DNA of 64,000 nt. Origin: Solibacter sp039934035. Its GTDB lineage: Bacteria; Acidobacteriota; Terriglobia; Bryobacterales; Bryobacteraceae. The notes beneath the pieces are model-generated. The model did no database searches. It had not been told where the DNA came from and saw nothing but the letters and a program-made list of their open reading frames with translations. The stretch is from positions 1 through 64,000 of the forward strand of contig JBDTMZ010000036.1 of NCBI GenBank assembly GCA_039934035.1. Reading direction: 5' to 3'. Numbering within the stretch: the stretch's first letter is position 1; the number at the start of each line of letters is the position of its first letter. A program made the position numbers and the translations under genes. Shown one piece after another: positions 8,901 through 17,279 of the stretch.

Positions 8901-9255
8901 GAGCACGGGGCAGGCGACCAAAGGGATGCCCGCGACGGTCCACCCGCTCGATCTTGTCCAGAAGGGCGGGTCGCTATACCAGTCCCCCGGTTACTCCAAC
9001 GGGAGCACGCTCCCCGGTATGGGTGGCTTGCCGACGCTCGACAGTATTGGAGGTGGCGTGGCCACCGGCGCGGGGCCGGTGGTCATCCAACTCGACGGGC
9101 CTGCCACCACGAGCCTCCTGCGTGGCGAGGCTGTGAACGCCATCGCGAGTAACCCGCGCGTTGTCGCGAGCGCGTCGTTGAGCGCGGCGAAGTCGAACGC
9201 TGGCCGGCGGGAATTGACCAGCCTTCAACTCAGCCCCGGGCTGGTGACTTCGTAA
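5896..9255 (+). CDS. Phage tape measure protein
   Basis: 1119 residues, the longest gene of the tail cluster after the tail-tip and fibre genes. It sets tail length and is packed inside the tube. Residues about 35-80 are the Ala-rich N-terminal region, and about 290-345 form a strongly hydrophobic segment (ALVLVGIIATITAATKAWAL). About 480-700 is a long charged coiled-coil region with KEIEYEAKRYQERLK-type repeats. About 750-840 is very Gly-rich, and about 910-945 is a second hydrophobic GG-repeat segment. This layout is typical of tape measures. By the usual proportionality the tail would be of the order of 160-170 nm (inference). The start overlaps the chaperone extension, and the stop overlaps the next gene by one base. 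Confidence 0.9.
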   Translation: MANSNQLELVVTVEVDKANQSIKSVNANLSGIEAAATKSARAASGGIDGMTASMAKGALAGNLLADAIKGALEWAKEWTVGAALAAAHDERLVAITRSLAKAHGDGAAAAGKAIAAIRQVGYTTDDATTSVQKLIIADIGLDKATSLAKIAKDAAAVNTEGLDAAQAFEKLMLAIETGQSRGLRTMSLFPKMAEAEEIARLQAQLHGKTLSDLEVKQVRYNAIVEAATTIQGSAAEAAGTFDGQMKQLSRELKDLKEDVGKAFQGELMLVVGILKNVVGWFKDNTDLIGKFGQGALVLVGIIATITAATKAWALAQAALNLAMAINPAFLLAGGIIGAGAIIYKEYSDMKEGMDARYKQMETDALRKDIGSGKVKIDDLRKRGMTDDQIRELISGRKLEAGESFDGFDTGIKLQIGGKPKPDPEALKLAIEVQKRQRENESYFKDQSIAATGAGKTGYAKDVAEMNAEIARRTTFTDDKGTHQVALTKSAWSSIIDTMQKKFQAFKDHFALENKKTLADYLKDEEEKHQKEIEYEAKRYQERLKNDVDIAEKNWEHMREVYAFEEQRAGFERDARLRQVEGVDAVTLQQKIAVEQQKAAIEIEYLKKVHEVKQMLYDMDTRRLLLEEELTLKRLGYKADEITARIAELTGQRKEIRDQGDEANDAAIKAARENAANRTAQLVREHNRQIFESLKQQAGGVFDALLDKSQSVWKAIGNSLKTALLTAIKDVVTSRIAATLMQMFTGQKVTFAGGGAGPGGSGGMLGGLGGILGIGAVPAFGGTGGGGPIPGGAAGGWGTPPFLPQGGGGGGIPLGGGGAAAGSGGVTSKTGVGILANLKQSVSGWKDMLTNLGNLGYKPERWKIDEIGGDPYKVADAKGVGGMKGGAMLAAGAMLVMDGLRRGGKIGVAETTGGGALIGAKFGGPLGALIGGIAGFAAGMVRLFIKGAVEKARQKIKDLYGVDIPDKAVLQQIVDTAKQSYGGNLDMAIRTQQIRDLIQLYAMSTGQATKGMPATVHPLDLVQKGGSLYQSPGYSNGSTLPGMGGLPTLDSIGGGVATGAGPVVIQLDGPATTSLLRGEAVNAIASNPRVVASASLSAAKSNAGRRELTSLQLSPGLVTS

Positions 9256-9656
9256 TGCCTGGCTCGGTTGCAAATGCCGTTCCGGTGACTGTGCTGCCCA
9301 GCAGCCTGTCCAGTGCGTTCGTCCACACGCGCGAGTATCCGGTCATCGACAACGAGTACCGGAACGGCGAGTCGCAGCGGTCGGCGCAGGCGGCGACCAG
9401 TCGCAAGAAGTGGAATCTCACCAAGCGCCTAACGCCGGCGCAACTGGCCACGCTCCGGACGTTTTACGATGCGCGGAACGGCACTCTCGAACCGTTCTAC
9501 TTTTACGACCCGTACGAGACGAACCCGAAGTTTTCATACGACCCGACCGGTGCAGCATCGACTGGCAGGTACATCGTCCGGTTCAACGCTGACTGGAGCC
9601 AGTCCGTAACTTCTGGCCGGTCGGACGTGCAACTCGAACTCATTGAACTCGCGTAG
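9255..9656 (+). CDS. Phage minor tail protein (DUF2460/gpM-like)
   Basis: 133 residues, immediately after the tape measure (TAATG overlap). The pattern RKKWNLTKRLTPAQLATLRT followed by FYDARNGTLEPFYFYDPYET is typical of small distal-tail proteins that wrap the tail tip. A related pattern recurs near the N terminus of the large tail-tip gene (FWESKYGPYGAFTYSAPND), suggesting shared ancestry. It is expected at the tail tip together with that protein. No catalytic motif is visible. Confidence 0.65.
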   Translation: MPGSVANAVPVTVLPSSLSSAFVHTREYPVIDNEYRNGESQRSAQAATSRKKWNLTKRLTPAQLATLRTFYDARNGTLEPFYFYDPYETNPKFSYDPTGAASTGRYIVRFNADWSQSVTSGRSDVQLELIELA

Positions 9657-9665
9657 GAGACGCTC

Positions 9666-10061
9666 ATGCCTGGCAAGTCGCAGTCCCACACCGATGCTGT
9701 GCTCAACGTCCTGCGCGGCACGGACCTCACCGGAGTTGCGCCGTACGTCGGGCTGTTCTCCGTGGCGCCCGCCGATGACAACTCCGCGGGTACGGAACTG
9801 GCGGGCAACGGTTACGCGCGGCAGGCCATCACGTTCGGCGCGCCCCTGACCGACGCCGGGAACGTCCGGAAGGTGTCGAACACGAACAACATCCAGTTCG
9901 GGCCCGCGCTCGCGGACTGGTCGCAGGCGATGGCGTTCGGCGTGTTCGCTTCCGTGGCGGGCGCCCTCTTGTACTGGGACGTATTGCCAACACCCAAAAC
10001 CGTGCAGCAGGACGACTATGGCCAGTTCGGGGTCGGCACGCTCGTCGTGAAGGAGGACTGA
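9666..10061 (+). CDS. Phage tail-associated structural protein
   Basis: 131 residues starting MPGKSQSHTDAVLNVLRGTD after an AGGAG ribosome site. The aromatic/Gly pattern (VAPYVGLFSVAPADDNSAG; NGYARQAITFGAP; ALADWSQAMAFGVF) resembles a small beta-sandwich family found in tail-fibre or baseplate clusters of siphoviruses. Here it lies between the distal tail gene and two putative receptor-side proteins. The exact role is unknown; a structural part of the tail tip or fibre base is the best guess. Confidence 0.55.
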   Translation: MPGKSQSHTDAVLNVLRGTDLTGVAPYVGLFSVAPADDNSAGTELAGNGYARQAITFGAPLTDAGNVRKVSNTNNIQFGPALADWSQAMAFGVFASVAGALLYWDVLPTPKTVQQDDYGQFGVGTLVVKED

Positions 10062-10065
10062 GGCG

Positions 10066-11274
10066 ATGCCCGACAACATCAACATCAAGGATTCGTCCAA
10101 CGCCGTGGTCCCCGTCGCGACCGAAGATATCGGTGGCGGCGTGGAAGTACAACGCGTCAAGTTGATGCTTGGCTCTCACGGGCAGGACGGGGGCGACGTC
10201 ACGGGCCCGAATCCCCTTCCTGTGGAGATCCAGAACACCACGGACACGGACAATCCCGTGTGGGGAAACCAGGGGCCGCTCACGCAGGACTCGCGGGAGC
10301 AGTCCAATTACGATACGGTAAATCCGCTTCTCACTAGAGATACGTACCTCGGCCGTGTCCTGGGCCAGGACCTCCTGGTCAACCCCTCCACCAAGAGATT
10401 GCAGGTCGAAGGTGCGCCGGTCGCGGATAGCAGCGTCTTCGGCTTTCTGCCAGCACTGAACACAGATTTGACTGTCGTTCTCAACGGGGCTACCACGCTT
10501 CTGCTTCAACTAACCGGCACTTGGGCCGGAACGGTATCGTTCGAGGCCACCCCCGACTCACAGAACTGGTACGCCGTTTATGGCCAGCGTTCCGATGTGG
10601 TGACGACGATGGTCGTGAACACAACGGTGGTCGGCGTCTGGGTCTTCTCCGTTGGCGGGTTCCGGGCATTCCGCGCCAGATTCAGTGCGTACACTTCAGG
10701 GGTCGTGAAGGCGATGGCCGCGACGTCCGTCAACGGCAGGTTTGCAACCACGATGACGGTGAACGGAACGGTTGGCGTCACGGGTTTCACCGTTCGAACC
10801 ACTGGCTCTGAGTTGCTGACGTCGGACTCCGGAGTCGTCCAGTTACAGAACGCCCTCGTGGAACCGACTCCGTGGAATCCCAGATGGGCTTCTTACGTCT
10901 ACGGTGATGCGGTTACGTGGAACGGGCAGGTGTACCAATGCATCGCTCCGACAACTGCAGTTAGTCCACCTCCTTATCCGAACAACGCCACCTATTGGCA
11001 GGTTGATCAGCGCCAGAACAAATCCCTGGTGACGAGCGGTTACGTGTCGCCTCCTGCTGCTGCCAGACTCCGCGTCGAAATCGACCTGGATGCCTACCAA
11101 TACAGGCTGGCCGAATCGTTGCTGGCTGCAACGCAGCAGCAGGAAATGCTGGGTCTGCTGTTTCAGGAGCGTCAGTTGTTCCTGATGGAGCAGGGTGTAT
11201 CGGGCCTGTACGGGGCCAAGTTTGCTATGGGCGCGAGCGGGATGTCCGCTTACGCCATCGAAGAATTTAGATAA
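10066..11274 (+). CDS. Phage tail protein with chitin-binding-type CBM5/12 module
   Basis: 402 residues, starting 4 bases after the previous stop with AGGAGG upstream. The N-terminal 260 residues are beta-rich and contain FEATPDSQNWYAVYGQRSD and several Val/Thr strands. Residues about 272-312 carry the carbohydrate-binding signature of CBM5/12: W-x-Y-x-x-G-D-A-V-T-W-N-G-Q-V-Y-Q-C, followed by P-x-x-N-x-x-Y-W. The C-terminal 70 residues are helical and rich in Gln/Leu, possibly a trimerising stalk. It could bind cell-surface sugars during adsorption (inference from the module). Confidence 0.65.
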   Translation: MPDNINIKDSSNAVVPVATEDIGGGVEVQRVKLMLGSHGQDGGDVTGPNPLPVEIQNTTDTDNPVWGNQGPLTQDSREQSNYDTVNPLLTRDTYLGRVLGQDLLVNPSTKRLQVEGAPVADSSVFGFLPALNTDLTVVLNGATTLLLQLTGTWAGTVSFEATPDSQNWYAVYGQRSDVVTTMVVNTTVVGVWVFSVGGFRAFRARFSAYTSGVVKAMAATSVNGRFATTMTVNGTVGVTGFTVRTTGSELLTSDSGVVQLQNALVEPTPWNPRWASYVYGDAVTWNGQVYQCIAPTTAVSPPPYPNNATYWQVDQRQNKSLVTSGYVSPPAAARLRVEIDLDAYQYRLAESLLAATQQQEMLGLLFQERQLFLMEQGVSGLYGAKFAMGASGMSAYAIEEFR

Positions 11275-11286
11275 GGAGAGAGGAAC

Positions 11287-11943
11287 ATGCTCGCAGAAAT
11301 TCGCGCAGGTCAAACGCAGTTGTCAGACGGAACCATCGCTCCGGCCCGCGCCACCCGTATGGGCGGCATCGTTGTGGGAGACGGGCAGGGGCGCTACTAC
11401 GAACAGGCTGCGAGGGGGAACATCTTCTCGCTCATCCTGACGGCATGGTCCACCACCATCGCCGCCGGCAACATCGTGGGCGCGGCCGCCGCGGCCTCCA
11501 CGCAGTTCGCTCTGTGGAACCCCGCTGGCTCCGGCAAGAACCTGTCGCTGCTGAAGTTCCAGGCATGGGCGATCTCGGGGACGCCACCGGTCCCTCCGGT
11601 GATTCATAGCTTCTGCACCGCGCCGACGATTGCGACTTCGGTGGTGACGCCGATCGCCTGCAACAACGTGGGCATGGCGGCGGCTTCCGTGGCTCGCGCT
11701 CTGACCTCCGCGGCCGGAGCCGCCCTTACCGGCAACAGCATTCTGCAATACCTGCGGGCGGCGGACCTTGGAATAGGCGCCGGCGCGATGGTCCCGGCGA
11801 ACCTATTTGAACCGAAGTTGACCGAATACATCGACGGCGACATCGTGCTGCCTCCGGGCACCTGCTGGGTTCCGACGTGGATGGGCGCCGGCACGACGTT
11901 TCTGGGCGGATACTCGATCACCTGGGAAGAGATCCCGCAGTAA
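11287..11943 (+). CDS. Phage structural protein, unknown family
   Basis: 218 residues with a good ribosome site (AGGAGAGAGGAAC then ATG). Ala/Gly/Thr-rich with alternating strands (LSLLKFQAWAISGTPPVPP; IVLPPGTCWVPTWMGAG). It lacks a signal peptide or membrane helix and ends in beta strands (FLGGYSITWEEIPQ), as capsid- or fibre-exposed proteins often do. Neighbours on both sides are tail-fibre-side genes, so a virion surface role is likely. No specific family is recognised. Confidence 0.55.
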   Translation: MLAEIRAGQTQLSDGTIAPARATRMGGIVVGDGQGRYYEQAARGNIFSLILTAWSTTIAAGNIVGAAAAASTQFALWNPAGSGKNLSLLKFQAWAISGTPPVPPVIHSFCTAPTIATSVVTPIACNNVGMAAASVARALTSAAGAALTGNSILQYLRAADLGIGAGAMVPANLFEPKLTEYIDGDIVLPPGTCWVPTWMGAGTTFLGGYSITWEEIPQ

Positions 11944-11961
11944 AGCCTTCAAGCATGACCC

Positions 11962-12594
11962 ATGTCGCTCCTTCTACTGCTCCGGCCTCCGTCCGCGACA
12001 ATCCACGCGCTCACGGGCGTGGCGTCCGGCCAGGGCGCCGGGACTGTTCGTCTCGCGGTCCTCCGGAACATGGCCGGCGACGTTTCCGGACAAGGCGTCG
12101 CCACCGGGAGGTTGGCACGGGTCCACGCGGTGGCTGGCTTGGCTGCCGGCGGCGGGGCAGCTTTCGGCGCGCTCCGGGTAGCTCGAGCCATGCGCGGGAT
12201 CGCAACCACCTCGGGCACGTTGGCGGCGCGCCTGGCGGTCATCCGGAAGCTCACCGGAGAGGTCGCAGGATTGGCCGACGTTGGCGGACAGTTGGCCCGT
12301 GTGCGCCCGCTCGCTGGCGAGGCGTCCGGTACGTCCAGCCTCCTCGGGCGCGCGTCGTGTGTGCGCGGTTTGGCTGGCGTCACCGTTGGCTGGTCCCGCG
12401 TCGTCGGGGTCATGCTGTTGTCGGCTGGCACGCCGGCCAGTCGCACGCGGCGGGTCCGGTGGTACGCGCGGACCCTGCCGGTCGCATTTGAAACCCGGCT
12501 ACACCTCGTGCGGCGCGAGGCGCGCATCCTGGTGCCTGCCGCAGAGGACCGGACCATCCATCCGCACTCGGAAGACAGGGACATCGACGCATGA
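11962..12594 (+). CDS. Phage protein made of about 20-residue internal repeats
   Basis: 210 residues. From about residue 13 to 150 the protein consists of about seven copies of a 20-residue unit with consensus L-A-G-x-A-x-G-x-x-x-x-x-G-x-L-A-x-V-R-x. Examples are LTGVASGQGAGTVRLAVLRN, MAGDVSGQGVATGRLARVHA and LTGEVAGLADVGGQLARVRP. The C-terminal 60 residues are not repetitive and are Arg-rich. Similar Gly/Ala/Ser repeats with conserved L-x-V-x-R steps occur in phage tail proteins and would form a beta-solenoid-like or fibrous stalk. Its stop overlaps the fibre-adaptor start (ATGA). Function is inferred only. Confidence 0.6.
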   Translation: MSLLLLLRPPSATIHALTGVASGQGAGTVRLAVLRNMAGDVSGQGVATGRLARVHAVAGLAAGGGAAFGALRVARAMRGIATTSGTLAARLAVIRKLTGEVAGLADVGGQLARVRPLAGEASGTSSLLGRASCVRGLAGVTVGWSRVVGVMLLSAGTPASRTRRVRWYARTLPVAFETRLHLVRREARILVPAAEDRTIHPHSEDRDIDA

Positions 12595-12860
12595 CCTTCA
12601 CGAAAGATCCGGATGCGGTCCTCGACTATTCGGTTGATTGGCTCCTCTGGCTGGCGGGCGACCAAATCTCCTCGAGCGAGTGGATCTTGGAGCCGGGGGC
12701 GACCATCCAGAAGATCACCGATACATACACCAACAGTAGGACGGTGGTCTGGTTAGGCGGTGGCGACAAAGGCATCACGAACCTTGTAACCAACCGTATC
12801 GTGACCGTTGGCGGCCGGACGGACGACCGCACCATATCCGTCAAAGTGGAGGATCGCTGA
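12591..12860 (+). CDS. Phage fibre-tail adaptor protein
   Basis: 89 residues. The sequence KDPDAVLDYSVDWLLWLAGD, then TVVWLGGGDKGITNL and NRIVTVGGRTDDRTISVKV, has the layout of phage fibre-tail adaptor proteins: an acidic D-W-x-x-W-L start, a Gly-rich loop and the closing G-R-x-D-D-R-T-I strand. These small proteins link side fibres to the tail. It overlaps the repeat protein upstream by 4 bases and is followed directly by the lysin gene. Confidence 0.75.
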   Translation: MTFTKDPDAVLDYSVDWLLWLAGDQISSSEWILEPGATIQKITDTYTNSRTVVWLGGGDKGITNLVTNRIVTVGGRTDDRTISVKVEDR

Positions 12861-12861
12861 A

Positions 12862-13344
12862 ATGGACAAGGATCGGGACCGGCGGCTCGCGGAGGTCGCC
12901 CGGATCGCAGTGCGCATCGAAGCCGAAACCGGGTGCCCCGCGAGGTTGCTCATTGCGCAGTGGGCGATGGAGTCGGAGTGGGGCGCCAAGCCCGCCGGGG
13001 CGGCAAACTACTTCGGAATGAAAAAGGCCAGCCGCCACGAGAAGTGTTGCATCGTCACGACGCAGGAAGTCGTGGCGGGCAGGCGCATCGATCAGAAACT
13101 CCAGTTCGCGGATTACGACTCCCTGGAGGCGTCGTGCCACGACTATGCGTGGTTAATCACCCGCGGGGCACCGTACGCCGTCGCGTGGGCGCAATACCAG
13201 AGGACGCGCGATCTGAATGTGTTGATTGCTGCGGTCGCCGGGGCTTACGCGACCGACCCGAACTACAAGGCTTTGGCCACGAGCATCGCATACCAGACGA
13301 ATGTGGCGGCGGCGATCGATGCCGCGAGGACTGTCCGTGCCTGA
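12862..13344 (+). CDS. Glucosaminidase-type peptidoglycan hydrolase (virion lysin or endolysin)
   Basis: 160 residues. The sequence AVRIEAETGCPARLLIAQWA followed by MESEWG and AANYFGMKKAS matches the FlgJ/glucosaminidase fold. The Glu in M-E-S-E-W-G is the expected catalytic acid, and N-x-F-G-x-K is the conserved second motif. It would cut the glycan backbone of peptidoglycan. No signal peptide is present. Its place among tail-tip genes suggests a virion-associated lysin that helps DNA injection, or the endolysin; no holin is seen beside it. The ATG at 12862 has GGAGG upstream and is preferred to an in-frame start at 12808 inside the adaptor gene. It overlaps the tail-tip gene start. Confidence 0.8.
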   Translation: MDKDRDRRLAEVARIAVRIEAETGCPARLLIAQWAMESEWGAKPAGAANYFGMKKASRHEKCCIVTTQEVVAGRRIDQKLQFADYDSLEASCHDYAWLITRGAPYAVAWAQYQRTRDLNVLIAAVAGAYATDPNYKALATSIAYQTNVAAAIDAARTVRA

Positions 13345-16300
13345 CACCATCGGCAACATCACCGTTCCGGAAATCGCCACCTCCGGCACGTTCCCGATCG
13401 TCCCCGAGTACCCGTACGGCCGCGCGAGCCATGCGGACGTGGCTATCCACCAGTTCGGGTCGGGCAACGCGAAGATCGAGCAGCGCTTCCTACTGGGCAC
13501 GGGCGTGCAGCGCTTCTCCGTGCGGCGCACGTGGATGAACGACGTCCAGCGGGTCGCGCTCCGGAACTTCTGGGAATCGAAGTACGGGCCTTACGGCGCG
13601 TTCACCTACAGCGCGCCCAACGACGACGGCAACGGGATGACCGCATTCACCTGCCGGTTCGCTAACGAGCCCTTGTCCTGGCAGATGGTCGCGGACTGGG
13701 TATGCTCTGTCGGCGTCACGCTGGTCGAGATACCATCCGTCGCCCCGGTGTACGCGCTCACTTCGACCGCGACACGGTTCCCTTCTGGCGGCTTGCAGTC
13801 CGCACTGCTCGCCCAGATCCAGCAGGTCATCCCGCTCGTTAAGATCCAGCCTCTCCAGGCCGGGTATCCCGCCATCTATCTCTCCGATCGGCGATGCACC
13901 GTCGGCGCGCAGTTGTACCTTCCTCGCCTGATCGATTCCGACGGCATCTCGCAGGGCATGGGTAACGAGTCCGACGACGCCGCGTTCACGTTCGGCAATG
14001 CCGACCGGGTGATGCGCGACCTCGCCAACGACGTGGACCTGTACCGGGCGGCCATCTCGTTCTCCCTATTCCACGTGGGCACTGGCATCAAGGTCGATCT
14101 GTGGAAGGGCGACATCGTTAACTGGTCCTGCGATGCCGGCCCGGAGTTCAAAGTGACGGCATCGGACGGCCTGTACGAGTTGAACCTGCCGTACCCGACC
14201 CGCAAAATCTCTCGCACCTGCTGGAAGGCGTTCGACTCGCAAGCGTGCCCGTACTCCAGCCACGGCGCAATGGATCTGGTTCACTTTCCGGACGCCGCCG
14301 CCAACTCCTGCGACAAGAACTATGACACTCCGAACGGGTGCCTCGCGCACGGGATGAAGCGGTATTACGGTGGCATCATCGCGGTGCCGCAGGGCGTCCG
14401 GATCAAGGACAACTCGACCGGGGTGTGGGGCTTCGGGCGGTCGACGCTCACCAGCGTGTCGCTGGTCGCGGATTCGATTTACGATCAGGTGCTCGCGGAG
14501 GTGTACACCGACACGGAGATGCCGGTCAACTGCAAGGTCGCGGCGGGCCGGGACGAGAGCGATTTCTACGAGGCGTTGGGCATCGTGGGCGAAGGCCCGC
14601 TCGTGGCATACACGCCGACTCACTACGAGGACAAGGACGGCGACGGCAACGCGGAGACGCTGGTGGGCCACACGCTCGACGGGCAGGCGCACCACGGCTT
14701 CCCCAAGAACGACCTCGGTCTCCGGACGGTCCTGGGCACCGATCCGGCCGGCGCGGGGGACTTCTTCTCGCTCGACCAGTCGGGCAACCTGACGGGCGGC
14801 GACTTCCGGAAGGTGTACTCGGGCAACTCGACGCTCCTGGACAACTTCGCGGCGGGCACGGCGTTCGTCGTGATCCGCCGGTCGGACGCGAAGGGCCTCC
14901 AACTCTCCAGCCCCGGCGATCACGCGATGATCGCGACGGTCGCGCAGGGGTTGAGCGGGTGGGTGTGGACCAGTCCGGGCGTGCGCGTGTACGGGCCGTG
15001 CATGGTGAACCCGGTCTGGATCGCGGTCAACATGGTCTTCCGTGCGCGCGGCCTCCGGTTGGGCGCTGACGCCACCACCGCGCAGTTGAACGCAGCCGAA
15101 GCCTACTTCGACGTGCAGGCGGCGATCGACGCCGCCGCGATCTGCAACGACTCCGTTACCAAGATGGTCGGTGCCGGCAGTGAGACGCAGTTCGCATTCC
15201 GCGGCACGCTCCAGGAGGAGAAGCCTCTGCGGGACTGGCTCCAGGAAGTGCTGATGAACTGCCTTGGCTATTACACGTTCTCCTTTGGGAAACTCCGGAT
15301 CGGTATCCGCGAGAACAGCAGCGTGGTCGAGGCGTTCACGGAAGGCAACATCCTGTTCCGCAGCCTGCAACTGGCTCCGGCCAAGCCGTCGTTCAACCAC
15401 CTGACCGCCAACTTCGCGGACCAGGACTTCGCTTTCGTGAACAACAGCGTGGCGGTGTACGACATCGACCACGCCCTCCACGTGGGTGGCGGCGCGGGAC
15501 CGATGTACCTGAAGTCCAGCGTCAACCTCTCCGGCACGTCCACCAAGAGCCAGGCCGCGCGCATCGTCAGCACCCGGTTGCGCGAGGAGTTGGGCGGGAC
15601 CAGCGCAGCGGAATGGAAAGCCGCGCGCCAGATCGGGTTCAAGACCACGGCGCTCGCGCTGAACACGGAACCCGGCATGGTCTGTTCGATCACGCACGCC
15701 GACATGCCCGGCGGGTCCGGGGAGTTCCGGGTCGTCTCCTGGAGGCTCAACAAGGATCTCTCCATCGACGTGCAAGGCCGCACGACCACGGACTCGATGT
15801 ACGATCTCGTGGCGGGACCCAAGCCCGCGGATGTGGAACCGACGCCGGTGCCGGAGGAGATCATGTACGACACTGGCGTGCCGGGCGTGATCACCGGCAC
15901 GCCGTTGCTCTCCGACTATGGAACCATCTCCCTGGATGAAATTGATGTGGCGCCCGATTCATCCGGCAATCTGAATCTCGTTAGCGCGCACGAGGTGGCC
16001 ATGGGCCTGTATTACGTGGATGAACTGGCTGCGGATCTGTGGGCCAGCCTCGACGCCGACCTGGGCAGGGATACCGACCCGGCGACCGTTTCGTGCACGG
16101 TCAATCCGGACACCGCTCGCACTTTCAAGGTGGGCGACTTCGTAGTGTTCAACGACGAGACGAAGAATCCGGACGTTGGATATCTACGCTCGTACGAGTG
16201 CGCTCAGATTGTCGGTCCGTGCAGCGATGGCGATTTGGTGGCCTCCGGCAACTTCCAACTCAGGAGGGAGTACCCTGGCGTTGATCCGGGCTTTGCCACG

Positions 16301-17194
16301 TTCGGCACGCTCCGGTGCGCGCACCCGAAGGGTATCCGGTTCTTCAAGCTCGACACCAAGACGTTCACGTTCAGCGTAAAGAAGGGGTTCTTCCGGACGC
16401 CGGGAATCGCGGCGCGCGTGGACGCCAAACTCCCCAGCGCATGCGTGGTGGCGATGCTGGTCGGCGTGGCCAATAACTTCGGGTACAGTCCCTTCACGGT
16501 GTGGCCTCTCGCGCACCACAGCGAGCCTTTCATGCCAGGACACCGGACATGCAATGGCGGCGCGTACACCTTCCAGATCCCCGGCGCTCTCGCGGTCGCG
16601 GAGAACGTCTCGATCCCCATGCGCGTGCAGGACAGCGCATCGATCCGGTGCATCTATGCGTACGTCCAGACGCCGACCACCGACGGCCAGAGCGCGTACC
16701 TCGTGAAGGTGTCGCGCGACGACGGCGCGACGTGGGAACCGCTGGAGTACATGGGCATCGCGCAAGTGTTTCCCGATGGCGCGAAGAACACGTACGACTT
16801 CCTGGTGGACGACGGGTACGGCAAGCCCGCCACGCGCCGTCTCCCGTACAACGACTTCGGCGTCATCATGGCGCAGACCGTGACGCACGGTGCGGGCGTG
16901 CAGACGGTGACGACCGCATCGTACGGCGCGAACCGCATGAGCTTCGATGTGGGCGAGTTCGTCCACGTCGCCCTCGGTGCGGGCGACGAGGAGTACGTCC
17001 AGGTGCTCGCCACGAATCCGGCCGCGCAGACGTTCAATGCGGTGTTCACCAAGGACCACAGCACCGGCGCGACAGTGCGCCCGACTATCTGGCCCACTAC
17101 GATTCTCAACGAGGGCGACAGCCTCGCATTCGATATCCTGGCGGTCGCCAGCCCCGATCCCGGCACCGATCTCACCGTGGTAATTCAGACGTGA
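13337..17194 (+). CDS. Tail-tip/baseplate hub fusion protein (DUF2460 + gpL/BR0599-like + gpJ-like)
   Basis: 1285 residues. The GTG at 13337, inside the end of the lysin gene, is chosen because the phage-like sequence begins there (VPDTIGNITVPEIATSG). Residues 1-135 resemble small minor tail proteins (NFWESKYGPYGAFTYSAPND). Residues about 190-350 resemble the phage BR0599/lambda gpL family, with four Cys near residues 295, 303, 325 and 334 (RTCW, QACP, NSCD, NGCL) that could hold an Fe-S cluster as in gpL. Residues about 400-830 look like the central hub (gpJ-like) and the rest are beta-rich fibre-attachment domains. In lambda these functions are on separate genes; here they are one chain. 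It forms the tail tip and the DNA exit channel. Confidence 0.75.
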   Translation: MPDTIGNITVPEIATSGTFPIVPEYPYGRASHADVAIHQFGSGNAKIEQRFLLGTGVQRFSVRRTWMNDVQRVALRNFWESKYGPYGAFTYSAPNDDGNGMTAFTCRFANEPLSWQMVADWVCSVGVTLVEIPSVAPVYALTSTATRFPSGGLQSALLAQIQQVIPLVKIQPLQAGYPAIYLSDRRCTVGAQLYLPRLIDSDGISQGMGNESDDAAFTFGNADRVMRDLANDVDLYRAAISFSLFHVGTGIKVDLWKGDIVNWSCDAGPEFKVTASDGLYELNLPYPTRKISRTCWKAFDSQACPYSSHGAMDLVHFPDAAANSCDKNYDTPNGCLAHGMKRYYGGIIAVPQGVRIKDNSTGVWGFGRSTLTSVSLVADSIYDQVLAEVYTDTEMPVNCKVAAGRDESDFYEALGIVGEGPLVAYTPTHYEDKDGDGNAETLVGHTLDGQAHHGFPKNDLGLRTVLGTDPAGAGDFFSLDQSGNLTGGDFRKVYSGNSTLLDNFAAGTAFVVIRRSDAKGLQLSSPGDHAMIATVAQGLSGWVWTSPGVRVYGPCMVNPVWIAVNMVFRARGLRLGADATTAQLNAAEAYFDVQAAIDAAAICNDSVTKMVGAGSETQFAFRGTLQEEKPLRDWLQEVLMNCLGYYTFSFGKLRIGIRENSSVVEAFTEGNILFRSLQLAPAKPSFNHLTANFADQDFAFVNNSVAVYDIDHALHVGGGAGPMYLKSSVNLSGTSTKSQAARIVSTRLREELGGTSAAEWKAARQIGFKTTALALNTEPGMVCSITHADMPGGSGEFRVVSWRLNKDLSIDVQGRTTTDSMYDLVAGPKPADVEPTPVPEEIMYDTGVPGVITGTPLLSDYGTISLDEIDVAPDSSGNLNLVSAHEVAMGLYYVDELAADLWASLDADLGRDTDPATVSCTVNPDTARTFKVGDFVVFNDETKNPDVGYLRSYECAQIVGPCSDGDLVASGNFQLRREYPGVDPGFATFGTLRCAHPKGIRFFKLDTKTFTFSVKKGFFRTPGIAARVDAKLPSACVVAMLVGVANNFGYSPFTVWPLAHHSEPFMPGHRTCNGGAYTFQIPGALAVAENVSIPMRVQDSASIRCIYAYVQTPTTDGQSAYLVKVSRDDGATWEPLEYMGIAQVFPDGAKNTYDFLVDDGYGKPATRRLPYNDFGVIMAQTVTHGAGVQTVTTASYGANRMSFDVGEFVHVALGAGDEEYVQVLATNPAAQTFNAVFTKDHSTGATVRPTIWPTTILNEGDSLAFDILAVASPDPGTDLTVVIQT

Positions 17195-17279
17195 CGGCGC
17201 CGCCATTCGGTAGTTTCCGATACCGGCACTCTGCAAAGCGAAGCCCTCGGTTCGGCCTGCTTAAGCTCTATTTTTCTGT

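Noticed and set aside
4930..8943. 1337-codon open frame on the minus strand
   Set aside because: It lies opposite the chaperone and tape measure genes, is very rich in Arg/His/Leu and has no domain pattern. GC-rich codon bias leaves the antisense frame open.
14066..15775. 569-codon minus-strand frame
   Set aside because: Shadow of the tail-tip gene with the same biased composition.
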